Shown: piece by piece, positions 43,018 through 52,725 of the stretch
Position numbering within the stretch: the first letter of the stretch is position 1
Layout: each line of letters begins with the position of its first letter
Assembly (NCBI RefSeq): GCF_002797875.1
Contig: NZ_PGFC01000001.1
Span: 124,001-188,000 of the forward strand
Source: Pseudoscardovia suis
GTDB lineage: Bacteria; Actinomycetota; Actinomycetes; Actinomycetales; Bifidobacteriaceae
Length of the DNA: 64,000 nt
Reading direction: 5' to 3'
Notes under the pieces: model-generated
The model's input: the letters and a program-made list of their open reading frames with translations, nothing else
What the model was told of the DNA's origin: nothing
Database searches by the model: none
Program-made: the position numbers and the translations under genes

Positions 43018-43902
43018 TCACACCAGGTGGTTCTCGTATGCGAACACCGCGGCCTGCACACGGTCATGCGCGTGCGTCTTTTGCAGGATGTGCGTGACAT
43101 GCGTCTTGACGGTGGGCATGCTGATAAACAGTTTCGCAGCGATCTCTTGGTTCGACAACCCATGGGCGATTTCAATGAGGATCTCGCGCTCGCGGGCGGT
43201 GAGCGAGTCCAGCTCGGCGTCATGGTAGCCGTCCGCCGCCTGCGCGGGTTGCCTTTCGGCAGCTGGGGTGACTGCTGGGGTGATTGCTGGGGTGCCTGTG
43301 GGGACGGCAGTGGGGACGGCGCTTGGGATGTGTTGCCGCCCGGCATCCAGCGTCGGGGTAGCGGGGGTGTGGGAATTGGCGACCATATGTTCAAGCAGCC
43401 GCTTTGTTGCGGTCGGGGCAATGATGGCATTGCCTTCGTGGACGGTGCGTATCGAGCTCAGCAGCGATTCGGGTTCCGTGTCTTTGAGCAGAAAGCCGCT
43501 GGCGCCAGCGAGAATGGCCGACATCACATACTCGTCCAGATCGAATGTTGTGAGGATTATCACTCGAGGGGACGAGTGAGGGGACGAGTGAGGGGAGGGG
43601 CTGTCGGTTTCCGCGCTGCAGATGCGCCGCGTCGCCTCGATGCCATCCATGACGGGCATGCGCACGTCCATCAAGATCACGTCGGGTCTGAGCGTCGCCG
43701 CGAGTTCCACCGCTTCCTTGCCGGTGGCCGCTGTGCCCACTGCCTGCATGTCGGCTTGGGTGTTGATGATCGATGCAAAGCCGCTGCACACCAGCGCCTG
43801 GTCGTCCGCTACAAGCACACGTATGGGTCGCACGCGTATCGGCCGGGTGTCCGTGGCGTCCGCCATGTGCGTTGTCGGACTGTCTGTCGTCGTCCTCTCC
43901 AT
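43018..43902 (-). CDS. NarL/LuxR-type response regulator
   Basis: 294 residues. The receiver domain is IRVLVADDQALVCSGFASIINTQADMQAVGTAATGKEAVELAATLRPDVILMDVRMPVMDG, with phospho-acceptor D79, the switch Thr in ILTTFD, and Lys in FLLKDTEPE. The C-terminal LuxR helix-turn-helix is LTAREREILIEIAHGLSNQEIAAKLFISMPTVKTHVTHILQK. Two additions are odd: SPSPHSSPHSSP inside the receiver before ILTTFD, encoded by a short tandem repeat near 43570-43590, and a Pro/Thr/Ala-rich linker of about 40 residues. GAAGGAG lies 5 nt before ATG 43902. It pairs with the kinase upstream and likely controls the ABC genes. Confidence 0.92.
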   Translation of the reverse strand: MERTTTDSPTTHMADATDTRPIRVRPIRVLVADDQALVCSGFASIINTQADMQAVGTAATGKEAVELAATLRPDVILMDVRMPVMDGIEATRRICSAETDSPSPHSSPHSSPRVIILTTFDLDEYVMSAILAGASGFLLKDTEPESLLSSIRTVHEGNAIIAPTATKRLLEHMVANSHTPATPTLDAGRQHIPSAVPTAVPTGTPAITPAVTPAAERQPAQAADGYHDAELDSLTAREREILIEIAHGLSNQEIAAKLFISMPTVKTHVTHILQKTHAHDRVQAAVFAYENHLV

Positions 43903-44173
43903 CCATGCTCCTTCGGGCTATGCAGGCTCTGGCACGCGAGTGCGCCTCCCAGCATGCAGCGGTGCCGCGGCGCGCTGCCGCTGCATGGCGCCGCTGTGTG
44001 GCGCCCGTCACCATTGTAAACAAGTCATTGCGCGGCAACGCGGAATTGAGTGCCGGCGGGTCGTTGGCGAATTTCTGGCTTCTGATAAGTCGCGGGCGGG
44101 TCATTGGCAGATTGCGGACTGGTCAGTGACCGGTCGCGGACGGAGCGCCGGCAGGTCAGGGGCGGGGCACAGG

Positions 44174-47068
44174 TCACTGATGGGACTGGTCTTGGTTTGA
44201 TTGATCCAGGCCGGATTCATGCAATTGCTCGGGCAGTGGCGCCGCGGGGCGAAGCTCCCGCTGGGGCAGTGTGGCGGTATCGGCCGCTTCCGCCATTTGC
44301 TCGGTCTGGCCGCTGGTGCCCCTCAGCACGCCCAGAAGCTCACGCATGCGGCGTAGCGCGCGTCTGCCCTCCGAGGCGATGGCATGGAAGGATTCGCTGA
44401 TTTGCTGCGGTGTGGGATTGCTGTCGAAACCGGCGCGCCCCTCGCGTGCCATGACGGCGATGTGAGCGAGCGTGCCCGATACCTCTTGCTGGATGCTGGC
44501 TGATATCCGGGTGCGCTCCTCGGCTGCGGCGGCTTGCTCCTGCGCTTCCCGTTCACGGGTGAGCGCTTCCTGCCGCGCCTTGAGCAGCATGTAGTTGTCG
44601 GCGTTGCCACGCTCATGCGACCCGGCGAAGATGAACGTGAGACATGCGAGGAAGCTCACAATCACACAAATCAGGCAGACGAGCGCCTGGCCGCGCCATA
44701 CATCGTCCGATGCCAAGGCGATCGGGGCACCGGTGAGCAAGCCGAATGGCGAGACCGGCGTGTGGATGGTCTCGATGCCATCGGCTGTCTCGGCAATCGA
44801 CGCCACCCACAGGTTCACGCCCAGCCACAGGCTGCCGATTGCGCTGCACGCCACGAGGCGCTTTGTGCGCGTGGCCGTGCCGTACAGGGCACCGGAATAC
44901 AGCGCCAGGCTTACGGGGAGGATATCCACAAGAGGCTCGCCGCTGATGAACGTGAGCTCAAGCATGCATGCGGCGAACACGAGCATGCACGACAGATCCG
45001 GTTTCGTGCGTCGCACACACAGCGGCAGGCATGGCAGGATGGCCAGGATGATGGCCAGTGCGGTAACGGAGAGGCTGCTGGGCATTCCCCACAGCCGTAT
45101 TCTGATGTGCGTCGATCCATCGGAGGACCATGTGGTCTCGACTGAACTGGTGATGGCCGCCAGTTTGATCAATATCACAGGAATCGTCTCCAGTGTGTCG
45201 ACGGCCAGTGTGTGGTGCATCGTCCAGCGTGCCGCCCGTTCGATGATGGATGGCTTGTGGCGCTTTCGCCGGATGGCTTTGCCAGCCGCGCGTGCAGAAG
45301 CCGTGCGGAGACCAGTCTCACAAACGCCGGCGTCGCCGGTGGCGTCCGCGCTTGTGCTGGCGTTGATGCCCGCTGTGTCAGTCGGTTCGCTTAAGGCGCG
45401 TGCGCTCCCAGTCGCGTAATCGGCGGTGTCGTCCGGTTCGGAATGGCGGGGGCCAGGCGTTTCGTAGGGAATGAATGCTTCGACGCGGAATCCAGCCGTG
45501 TCAGGCTGCTCCAATGCGCTGCGCGGTCCTGCGGACAGCGAGCCGCCGGCGGCGTTCACCCTTTCGCGCATGCCCATGAGGCCGAATCCCGGCTTGTGCC
45601 CGTCCAGGCCGGAATCCGCCCCCACGCCGTCGTCGATGATTGTCAGATGAAGGCCGACGGTATCCGTCGTGTCTCCGTCACCGGGATGACTGCCGGGCAA
45701 TGCATCCCAGGATTCTTCCACCAGCACATGCACGGGCACATGCATTGGCGCAGGAGCGTCGGTGGATGATGAGCCGGTGGGAATGGCAAGGCTGGTGGGT
45801 CTAGTGGAATTTGCGGAATTTGTAGGGGCGGGGTCGGTGGAATTTGCGGGGTTGATGGTGTTGCCGGACTGCATCGGGCTGGGCTGTGGTGTGACCAAAG
45901 GTCCTGCCGCATACTTGCGCGCGTTCGTCAATGCTTCTTGCACGACGCGGAATGCGCAGATTGATCCATTCGTGCTCAGGCGCGAGGGATTGGGATTTCC
46001 TTGCACGGCGTGGGTCACCGCAAGGGTGTTCGGCTCCAGGCATGCTTGTGAAATGAGCTGGGGAATCCGGTCGTAACCAACGTCCTGCCGCTGCTGTGAG
46101 CCGCCCGGCACGTCAAGCACGCCGAGCAGCTGGTCCATGTCATGCTGAGCGTGCGTGGTCTCGCGCTGAATGGTCTCCATCGTGCGCCGAGCCAGTGCAA
46201 GGTCCTGTGCCCCCGCATAACGTCCCGCATCCGCCTGCACAATGATCGTGGACAGCGTGTGCGCCACCACGTCATGCATGTCGCGTGCAATGCGCGCCCG
46301 TTCCCGGATCGCCGCCTCATGCTGCGCCTCGTGTTGTGTGCGCTCCAAAATCTGGTTGTGTTCGCGCAACAGCATCACGGATTCGCGTGTCGTGCGCCGC
46401 CACAGTCCCATGGTCGCCGCCGCGGTGATGCACGCGCCGATGAAAACGCCCCATTCCATGCACGCCGACAGGAAGGAGCTGCGCTCATGCATCCAGACCA
46501 ACGCCGGGGATGGCACGGGCACTTGTTCGCCAGACAGTTGCGCGGTGACCACCATGTTCGTTGCGGTGGTGCCATAGCCGTAAAACACCGTGGCGACGCA
46601 CGCCATCACCACTGCGACGGTGATGAAATCGCGTGTCTTTGAACGCGAACCATACACGATGGCGGTGAACAGCATCGGGGCGGCAAGCACATCGACTCCC
46701 AGCAGCGGCGGTCCGAATGCCAATTGCAGCGCCGCGATAACGGCAAAGGACCACGCCGCCTCATCCGGCGCCAGGCGCCGCATCAGACACGGCATGATCA
46801 GCAGCATCGACCACACGATGCGGGGCAGGGGGCCGTCCAGCTCACCCAACAGCGGATTCCACGGCAGCGCCGTGCCTCCAAGGAACATCCACAGGAACGC
46901 CAACGGGGCAATCACATCGAAGGCAAGCATCGGCCATGTCATGTCGCGTGGCATGGCCGGGAATGCCGCATGCCATGAGTCAGGCAGCGGGTGGCGGGAC
47001 TTGGGGTGACGGTATGCGGTTGTGTGCATGGCGGAAGGCTCGGCCCCGGTGTGCTGGGTGTGGTCCAT
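44174..47068 (-). CDS. Sensor histidine kinase fused to a second, degenerate kinase half
   Basis: 964 residues. Half 1 has about 6 membrane helices, then HisKA_3 ERARIARDMHDVVAHTLS with phospho-acceptor H265, then an ATPase domain with N-box FRVVQEALTNARKYA and DDGVGADSGLDGHKPGFGLMGMRERVNAAGG. An Asn/Pro/Thr-rich insertion splits the ATPase domain. After a basic linker (KAIRRKRHKPSIIERAARW), half 2 has another set of about 6 helices and a HisKA_3-like segment EERTRISASIQQEVSGTLAHI in which the histidine position is Q860. No ATPase domain follows. So half 2 looks like a sensor-plus-dimerisation pseudokinase. ATG 47068 has AGGGGGA upstream. It pairs with the response regulator downstream. Confidence 0.88.
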   Translation of the reverse strand: MDHTQHTGAEPSAMHTTAYRHPKSRHPLPDSWHAAFPAMPRDMTWPMLAFDVIAPLAFLWMFLGGTALPWNPLLGELDGPLPRIVWSMLLIMPCLMRRLAPDEAAWSFAVIAALQLAFGPPLLGVDVLAAPMLFTAIVYGSRSKTRDFITVAVVMACVATVFYGYGTTATNMVVTAQLSGEQVPVPSPALVWMHERSSFLSACMEWGVFIGACITAAATMGLWRRTTRESVMLLREHNQILERTQHEAQHEAAIRERARIARDMHDVVAHTLSTIIVQADAGRYAGAQDLALARRTMETIQRETTHAQHDMDQLLGVLDVPGGSQQRQDVGYDRIPQLISQACLEPNTLAVTHAVQGNPNPSRLSTNGSICAFRVVQEALTNARKYAAGPLVTPQPSPMQSGNTINPANSTDPAPTNSANSTRPTSLAIPTGSSSTDAPAPMHVPVHVLVEESWDALPGSHPGDGDTTDTVGLHLTIIDDGVGADSGLDGHKPGFGLMGMRERVNAAGGSLSAGPRSALEQPDTAGFRVEAFIPYETPGPRHSEPDDTADYATGSARALSEPTDTAGINASTSADATGDAGVCETGLRTASARAAGKAIRRKRHKPSIIERAARWTMHHTLAVDTLETIPVILIKLAAITSSVETTWSSDGSTHIRIRLWGMPSSLSVTALAIILAILPCLPLCVRRTKPDLSCMLVFAACMLELTFISGEPLVDILPVSLALYSGALYGTATRTKRLVACSAIGSLWLGVNLWVASIAETADGIETIHTPVSPFGLLTGAPIALASDDVWRGQALVCLICVIVSFLACLTFIFAGSHERGNADNYMLLKARQEALTREREAQEQAAAAEERTRISASIQQEVSGTLAHIAVMAREGRAGFDSNPTPQQISESFHAIASEGRRALRRMRELLGVLRGTSGQTEQMAEAADTATLPQRELRPAAPLPEQLHESGLDQSNQDQSHQ

Positions 47069-47315
47069 GAGTCCCCCTTGCTTCGTGTCGTCGCGCACCA
47101 CGATACGCCGGCGGCGCATGACCTGCCATCGTTCTGTGGTCTGATTCGTGCGGATTCACGGCCGTGTGTGCTGTCCGACTTTCGGTTATGTGTTCATGCC
47201 CCTACAGGCGCGGTGCGGCGGCGTTGCCATCGCGCGGTATTGTCAAGACAGACGATGGCGACGCCTGGGCAAACGGTTGGCGGACGGCCGACGCAGGCTG
47301 GCAAAGGAGGATGGC
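47069..47315. other. Divergent intergenic region, kinase versus aminopeptidase
   Basis: 247 bp that must hold promoters in both directions. TATTGTCAAGACAGACG near 47238 includes a TTGTCAAGACA palindrome-like element. I see no gene. Confidence 0.35.
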
Positions 47316-48677
47316 ATGACGCTGCTGGCGCGATATTATCTGCCCGGAATGTACACGGAGGACCATTCGATCCGCGTGCCTTTGGATTGGAACCACCCTG
47401 ATGATGGGCGGCAGCTGGACCTGTTCTACCGGGTGCTGTGCGCGCCTGGCAACGAACACGCCGACCTGCCGCTCCTCGTGTTCTTGCAAGGGGGACCGGG
47501 CGGACCGGGGCCGCGCCCGCTCACGCCAGATTCCGATGGGTGGATTGCCGAGGCGCTTCGGCATTTCCGCATCGTGCTGCCTGATCAGCGTGGTACCGGG
47601 CGTTCCAGCCGGGTCACCGCCGCCCTCGCCGCATCCATGCAGCCGCGCGAGCTCGCCGACTATCTGCATCACTTTCTTGCCGATTCGATAATCCGGGATT
47701 TCGAACACCTGCGCACCACGTGTTTTGATTCGCGGCGCTGGGTGTCGCTGGGGCAAAGTTACGGCGGGTTCCTTACGCTCAGCTATCTGTCGCTGTTCCC
47801 CGGGGCAATCGCCGCGGCGTTCACGACCGGCGGCATCCCGGCCGTGCCGGCGAGCCCGGACGTCACTTATGCGCATACGCTGCCGATGATGAAGCTCAAG
47901 ACGCGGCGGTATTACGAACGCTACCCGCAGGATGCTCATCGCGTGGGCGCGGTGGCGGATGTGGTGGCGGCCGGTGGCGTGACGTTGCCTGACGGGAGCC
48001 CGCTCACCGTGCGTCGCCTGCAGATGCTGGGCGCGGGACTGGGAATGAAGCCATGCCCCGAGCGACTGCACTGGATGTTCGATGAAGCGTTCGCCGCAGG
48101 TGACGGAAGCGTGCCGCAATCCGCGGCGATGAATGGCGCGGCGGTAGGCGGACCGCTCAGCGATGCGTTCCTCATGGATGTTTTCGAATCTACCCAGTCC
48201 TACTCCCGCCCGCTGTATTGGACGCTGCAGGAATTCATCTACCAGGACGGCGGTGATGACGGCGAATGTGCGCCAGCGCGCTGGGCTGCATCGCGCGCCA
48301 TCGAAGCCGACCCGCAGATGGCGCAGGACGCACGCCCACTGTGCTTGATCGGCGAGGCGGCGCTGCCGCAGATGTTCGAACAGGATGCATCGCTCAAGCC
48401 CTTCGCCGCCGCCGAGGAACTCCTCATGCACGACACCCGTTGGGGCAAAATCTACGATGTGCAGCGGCTCGCGGCGAACGAAACGCCACTGCAGGCCGCC
48501 GTGTATGCCGACGACATGTACGTGCCGTTCGACCTATCGCGCGCCACCCTTGAGCATATCGGCGCGTCGCATGCGTGGGTCACCAATGAGTTCGAGCATG
48601 ACGGCGTGCACGGATCCCAGGTGTTCCGTCACCTTTATAATGAGGCAATGGACCGCGGCGACCTCGCGGGAATCTGA
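47316..48677 (+). CDS. Proline iminopeptidase-like alpha/beta hydrolase
   Basis: 453 residues. The fold and length match the larger proline iminopeptidases (peptidase family S33), which release N-terminal proline from peptides. LLVFLQGGPGGPGPR forms the oxyanion-loop region, VLPDQRGTGRSSR follows, the nucleophile elbow is GQSYGG with S148, and the late catalytic histidine is H432 in EHDGVHGSQVF. The lid region between them carries LPMMKLKTRRYYERYPQD. ATG 47316 has AAAGGAGG 5 nt upstream, so the longer frame from 47148 is not used. It is a monocistronic gene, with proC starting 127 bp downstream. Confidence 0.88.
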   Translation: MTLLARYYLPGMYTEDHSIRVPLDWNHPDDGRQLDLFYRVLCAPGNEHADLPLLVFLQGGPGGPGPRPLTPDSDGWIAEALRHFRIVLPDQRGTGRSSRVTAALAASMQPRELADYLHHFLADSIIRDFEHLRTTCFDSRRWVSLGQSYGGFLTLSYLSLFPGAIAAAFTTGGIPAVPASPDVTYAHTLPMMKLKTRRYYERYPQDAHRVGAVADVVAAGGVTLPDGSPLTVRRLQMLGAGLGMKPCPERLHWMFDEAFAAGDGSVPQSAAMNGAAVGGPLSDAFLMDVFESTQSYSRPLYWTLQEFIYQDGGDDGECAPARWAASRAIEADPQMAQDARPLCLIGEAALPQMFEQDASLKPFAAAEELLMHDTRWGKIYDVQRLAANETPLQAAVYADDMYVPFDLSRATLEHIGASHAWVTNEFEHDGVHGSQVFRHLYNEAMDRGDLAGI

Positions 48678-48803
48678 CGCAGAGTGCGGCATCCGGAGCA
48701 TGGCAGCGATGGCAGCATCGCAAGGCTGCAAAGCCGGACGTGCATCGACCCGGCAACTCGAGTCGAGTAAATCAGGTAAATCAAAGGAATCAAAGGAGAC
48801 ATC

Positions 48804-49631
48804 ATGGCAGTGGAGAAGAATACAGCGGCGGTCACCGGAGAAGCCCCGACCATCGGCTTCATCGGTTTCGGTGCGATGGCGCAGGGCATCGCCACCGGCA
48901 TGGTGCGCCACGGGGGAGTGAACGGCTCCCGCATCAGCGCGTTCGACATCGACTCCACGCGTCTCGCCGCCGCCACGGAGGCATTGGGGGCAAAGGCTGC
49001 AACCAGCGCCGCCCAAGTCGTGGGCGATTGCGACATCGTGATCCTCGCCGTCAAGCCCAACGTCATCGCCAAGGTCGTCGAACCGATCCGTCAAGCGCTC
49101 GCAGCGGCGGAAACCGCCGTCATCTCCATCGTGTGGGGCTGGGACTTCGAACACTATGAGAGGGTGCTCGCAACCGGCACGCACCACCTGTCCATCGTGC
49201 CCAATACCCCCATTGCCGCCGGCAAGGGCGTCGTGGTCGCCGAAAACACTCACAGCCTCACCGATGCGCAGGTCAAGGACTTCCACAGCCTGTTCGACCC
49301 CATCGCGCTCGTCGAATCCCTCGACACCACGACGCTGTATCAGGCGGGAACCGTCACCAGCTGCGCGCCGGCGTACGCGGCGATGTTCATCGAAGCTCTC
49401 TCCGATGCGGCCGTCAAGCATGGCATCCCGCGTGTCGCCGCCTACCGTCTGGTCTCCGCGATGGTGGAGGGCACCGGCGCCCTGCAGATTGAGACAGGGC
49501 AGATTCCCGCTGCGATGAAAGACACCGTGTGCTCTCCTGGCGGCGCCACGATCAAAGGCGTTGAAGCCCTTGAACTGCGCGGCTTCCGCGGCGACGTCAT
49601 GAGCGCCGTCGATGCGGTCATGGGTGATTAA
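48804..49631 (+). CDS. proC: Pyrroline-5-carboxylate reductase
   Basis: 275 residues. It makes proline from P5C with NAD(P)H. The Rossmann loop is TIGFIGFGAMAQGIATGMV, followed by VILAVKPNVIAKVVEPI, IVPNTPIAAGKGVVV, and the C-terminal dimer domain with AGTVTSCAPAYAAMFIEALSDAAVKHGIPR and VCSPGGATIKGVEAL, which is the family signature. ATG 48804 has AAGGAGA 5 nt upstream. The leader has repeated AATCAAAGGA. The stop TAA sits in the first unit of a 15-bp triplet repeat. Its position after an iminopeptidase gene groups two proline-related functions. Confidence 0.93.
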   Translation: MAVEKNTAAVTGEAPTIGFIGFGAMAQGIATGMVRHGGVNGSRISAFDIDSTRLAAATEALGAKAATSAAQVVGDCDIVILAVKPNVIAKVVEPIRQALAAAETAVISIVWGWDFEHYERVLATGTHHLSIVPNTPIAAGKGVVVAENTHSLTDAQVKDFHSLFDPIALVESLDTTTLYQAGTVTSCAPAYAAMFIEALSDAAVKHGIPRVAAYRLVSAMVEGTGALQIETGQIPAAMKDTVCSPGGATIKGVEALELRGFRGDVMSAVDAVMGD

Positions 49632-49665
49632 GGCTTGGGTGATTAAGGCTTGGGTGATTAAGGCT
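49621..49665 (+). repeat. Three exact 15-bp tandem repeats at the end of proC
   Basis: TGGGTGATTAAGGCT is repeated three times, and the proC stop TAA is within the first unit. Each later unit repeats the stop. Confidence 0.95.
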
Positions 49666-49674
49666 TGGAAAGAC

Positions 49675-49710
49675 TGGGCTGTTAGAAAGGCAAACGCCTC
49701 TAACAGCCCA
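49675..49710. terminator. Convergent terminator between proC and the dehydrogenase
   Basis: A 12-bp perfect stem, TGGGCTGTTAGA (49675-49686) with TCTAACAGCCCA (49699-49710), has an inner AGGC/GCCT pairing. It lies between two genes that face each other. Confidence 0.8.
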
Positions 49711-49756
49711 GAACGCTTTTGACGGGTCAGAACTCGCCAAGGGCTTTGGAGATGCT

Positions 49757-50548
49757 TTAGAAGGTGGGGCGCCCTGGCGTGCCGTTCGCCCAGCGGCAGA
49801 TGGCGTGGGTGACACGGCGCGGCAGGATGCGCGCGGCAAAGAACCCTGCCTTGGTAATGGGACCGGCATACACGGCGGTGCGACCGGTCATCATTGCGCG
49901 ATAGCCGCGTTGCGCCACGGCCTTGGGGCTCATCGGGGGCGCCATCGTGAAGAAGTTGCGCCCGCTCATGTGTGCGTTCGCGCCGAACGCCGTGCCTGTG
50001 GGGCCCGGGCACAATGCGGTGACCGTCAGCCCCGTGCCGCGCACCTCGTCGGCGACGGCCTCGGTGAAGCTGAGCACGAATGCCTTCGACGCGTAATACA
50101 GCGCCATGTTGGGGCCGGCGAATGCCGCCGCCACCGACGACACGTTGAGGATCCGTCCGAAATGATGCTCGCGCATCTCGCGTCCATACAAGTAGGTGAG
50201 GTGGGTGAGCGTGATCATGTTGAGCTCCATCAGGTCTCGGCTGCGATGCCAGTTGGAGTCCAAGAAGCCCGTGAGATCGCCAAAGCCTGCGTTGTTGACA
50301 AGAGTGTCGACGAAATAGCCGGCGTCCTGCGTCAGCGAAAACAGTTCGCCGGCGGCATCCTCGTCCGTCAGGTCGATCGCCACCGCCACGGCGTGCACTC
50401 CGTATTGCTGGTGCAATTGTGTCGCCAAGGTTTTCAAGGCGTTTTCTTTGCGCGCCACCAGTATCACGTCTTTGCCGTGCTGCGCCAAGATTTGCGTGAA
50501 TTCCTTGCCGATTCCGCTGGTCGCTCCGGTTACCAATGCGTATCCCAT
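49757..50548 (-). CDS. Short-chain dehydrogenase/reductase
   Basis: 263 residues of the classical SDR family, NAD(P)-dependent oxidoreductases. The cofactor motif is TGATSGIGKEF (TGxxxGIG), followed by LVNNAGFGDL and ILNVSSVAA, with the catalytic YYASKAF (YxxxK). VARKENAL after the second strand suggests NADP preference. The C-terminal part (MSPKAVAQRGYRAMMTGRTAVYAGPITKAGFFAARILPRR) is like that of the DltE/YqjQ-type SDRs acting on lipophilic substrates. The substrate is unknown. ATG 50548 has GAGAGGAG 5 nt upstream. It is divergent from ychF and convergent with proC. Confidence 0.88.
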   Translation of the reverse strand: MGYALVTGATSGIGKEFTQILAQHGKDVILVARKENALKTLATQLHQQYGVHAVAVAIDLTDEDAAGELFSLTQDAGYFVDTLVNNAGFGDLTGFLDSNWHRSRDLMELNMITLTHLTYLYGREMREHHFGRILNVSSVAAAFAGPNMALYYASKAFVLSFTEAVADEVRGTGLTVTALCPGPTGTAFGANAHMSGRNFFTMAPPMSPKAVAQRGYRAMMTGRTAVYAGPITKAGFFAARILPRRVTHAICRWANGTPGRPTF

Positions 50549-50748
50549 GAGAACTCCTCTCTGAGTTCGAAACGCTTTTTACTATTATGCCGCTGTTGCG
50601 CTGTGTCGCGTGACGCAGGCATGGCGGGGTGATGCGACGGTGGTGGTGCGACGGTGGTGGTAGGGTTCGACGGTGCATGAGGGGCGCGTCTGCCTCCTGT
50701 ATGTTCTATCTGGTGCGGATTGTCAATCGCGGCTCTAGACTGGGAGTC

Positions 50749-51843
50749 ATGTCTCTTACTATCGGAATCGTCGGTCTGCCGAACGTCGGCAAGTCCACCA
50801 TGTTCAACGCACTGACCCGCAACAATGTGCTGGCGGAGAACTATCCGTTCGCCACCATCGAACCCAACACCGGCATCGTGCCGCTGCCTGACAAGCGCCT
50901 TCCCGTGCTTGCCAAGCTCGTGCACACAGAGAAGATCGTGCCCGCAACCGTCACGTTCGTTGACATCGCCGGCATCGTCAAGGGCGCTTCCGAAGGCGAA
51001 GGCCTGGGCAACAAGTTCCTCGCCAACATCCGCGAGGCGGACGCCATTTGCGAAGTCGTGCGCGCGTTTGAAGACGACGACATCGTGCACGTCAACGGCA
51101 AGGTCGATCCCGCTGATGACATCGAAACCATCAACACCGAGCTGATTCTCGCAGATCTGCAGACGATCGAAAACGCGCTGCCCAAGCTGGAGAAGGACCT
51201 GCGCGGTCGCAAGATCGAGCCCGCCTACATGGACGCGGTCAAGAAGGCCCAGAAGATTCTCGAGGATGGCGAGACCATCGACCATGCCGCATCCGCGGGC
51301 AAGATCAACAAGGATGACATCTACGACCTGCATCTGATGACCGCCAAGCCGTTCATCTATGTGTTCAACGTGGATGACAACGAGCTGCAGAACGACGAGC
51401 TTAAGTCCAAGCTCGCCGCAAGCGTCGCACCGGCGCCTGCTGTGTTCCTCAATGCGCAGTTCGAATCCGACCTCACCGAGCTCGACGAGGACGATGCCCG
51501 TGAAATGCTCGCCGACGCCGGCCTCAAGGAATCCGGCCTCGATCAGCTGGCGCGCGTGGGCTTCGACATCCTCGGCCTGCAGACGTTCCTCACCGCTGGC
51601 GTCAAGGAAGTGCGCGCTTGGCAGATTCACAAGGGTTGGACCGCGCCGCAGGCCGCGGGCGTCATCCACTCTGACTTCGAGAAGGGCTTCATCAAGGCCG
51701 ACATCGTCTCGTATGACGATTTCGTGGCGGCGAACGGATCCCTCAACGAAATCAAGGAGGAAGGCAAGCTGCGTCAGGAAGGCCGCGACTACGTGATGCA
51801 GGATGGCGACATCGTCGAGTTCAAGTTCAACGTGAGCAAGTAG
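50749..51843 (+). CDS. ychF: Redox-regulated ATPase/GTPase YchF
   Basis: 364 residues, the usual length. YchF (OLA1 family) binds ribosomes and hydrolyses ATP. G1 is GLPNVGKST (9-17), then [19 protein letters not shown]3 [22 protein letters not shown], and the adenine-specifying NxxE-type segment near [12 protein letters not shown]. The C-terminal TGS domain ([41 protein letters not shown]...[15 protein letters not shown]) is complete. ATG 50749 has GGGAG 4 nt upstream. The frame open from 50629 is not conserved. A strong terminator follows. Confidence 0.96.
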   Translation: MSLTIGIVGLPNVGKSTMFNALTRNNVLAENYPFATIEPNTGIVPLPDKRLPVLAKLVHTEKIVPATVTFVDIAGIVKGASEGEGLGNKFLANIREADAICEVVRAFEDDDIVHVNGKVDPADDIETINTELILADLQTIENALPKLEKDLRGRKIEPAYMDAVKKAQKILEDGETIDHAASAGKINKDDIYDLHLMTAKPFIYVFNVDDNELQNDELKSKLAASVAPAPAVFLNAQFESDLTELDEDDAREMLADAGLKESGLDQLARVGFDILGLQTFLTAGVKEVRAWQIHKGWTAPQAAGVIHSDFEKGFIKADIVSYDDFVAANGSLNEIKEEGKLRQEGRDYVMQDGDIVEFKFNVSK

Positions 51844-51925
51844 CCGCCGGCACGCTGCGACGGCGGCATGCGCTGTTGCGACGGCTCGTGCTGATGCTAC
51901 GGCGCGCACTGCTGCATGCTGCTAG

Positions 51926-51980
51926 AACGGCGCGATTACAACGATTCCAAGCCCGGAACGTTGCAATCGCGCCGTTTTTC
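51926..51980 (+). terminator. Intrinsic terminator of ychF
   Basis: An 18-bp stem with one mismatch (AACGGCGCGATTACAACG at 51926-51943 with CGTTGCAATCGCGCCGTT at 51959-51976) is followed by TTTC, 82 bp after the ychF stop. Confidence 0.85.
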
Positions 51981-52050
51981 AATGCGCGCGAAAAGGCTGT
52001 TGCGGTCACGTACGTGGCGGTTGTTGACTTGGGGCGTTGACTGATTGGCT

Positions 52051-52674
52051 ATGTGTGAGCGTCGGCTGGCACATTGTGGGGCGGGTGGTGGTTCACGCGG
52101 TTATGTGTGAGTGACAGCTGGCACATAGCGGGGTAGATGAGGCGCTTGGCTGCAGGTGGTGTCATGGGAATGGCTGTTTTCTGCGGTTGTTGTCGTTTGG
52201 GAGTGCCGGCTGGGTGGTTATGTGCGAGTGGCGGCTGGCACGTAGCGGTTTTGTATAGGTGGGTGGTGTTCTGGATGGTGGTTTTGGCGGTTATGTGCCA
52301 GTGATGGCTGGCACATTGTGGGGCAGGTGGTGATTCGCGCGGTTATGTGCGAGCGGCGGCTGTCACATTGCGGGGTAGATGATGTGCTTGGCTGCAGGTG
52401 GTGTCATGGGAATGGCTGTTTTCTGCGGTTGTTGTCGTTTGGGAGTGTCGGCTGGGTGGTTATGTGCCAGTGGCGGCTGGCACATTGTGGGGCGGGTGGG
52501 ATTCTTGGCCGGTGGTGGGGTCGCGGGAGTGGCTGTTTTCGGTGTTGCTGCCATCTGGGAGTGTTTGCTGGTTGGCAATGTGCGAGTGATTGGTTGCACA
52601 TTGCGGGCGGTTCAGGGTGCATGGCGCTTGAGTCTGCTGTTCGGTTGGCTATGTGCGAGCGCTGGTTGGCACAT
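52051..52674. repeat. Left array of a 24-nt palindromic repeat (8 copies)
   Basis: Copies start at 52051, 52103, 52220, 52293, 52345, 52462, 52578 and 52651, each 24 nt long. The best copies are ATGTGCCAG, a 6-nt centre, then CTGGCACAT (for example at 52293 and 52462). All others keep ATGTG at the left, and all but one keep CACAT at the right. Start-to-start distances are 52, 117, 73, 52, 117, 116 and 73. Spacers of the same length class are similar in sequence (GT-rich, with TGGCTGTTTTCTGCGG in the long class). No open frame in the array has a ribosome site. It is unlike CRISPR, because the spacers recur. Function unknown. Confidence 0.85.
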
Positions 52675-52725
52675 AGCCGGTGATTTTGGGCGGACGGCGG
52701 GATCATCGAGCCGTCGGCAGGCGAG

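Noticed and set aside
52051..52674. A CRISPR array
   Set aside because: The repeats are imperfect and spaced at three fixed lengths, the spacers are similar to each other within each length class, and no cas genes are present.
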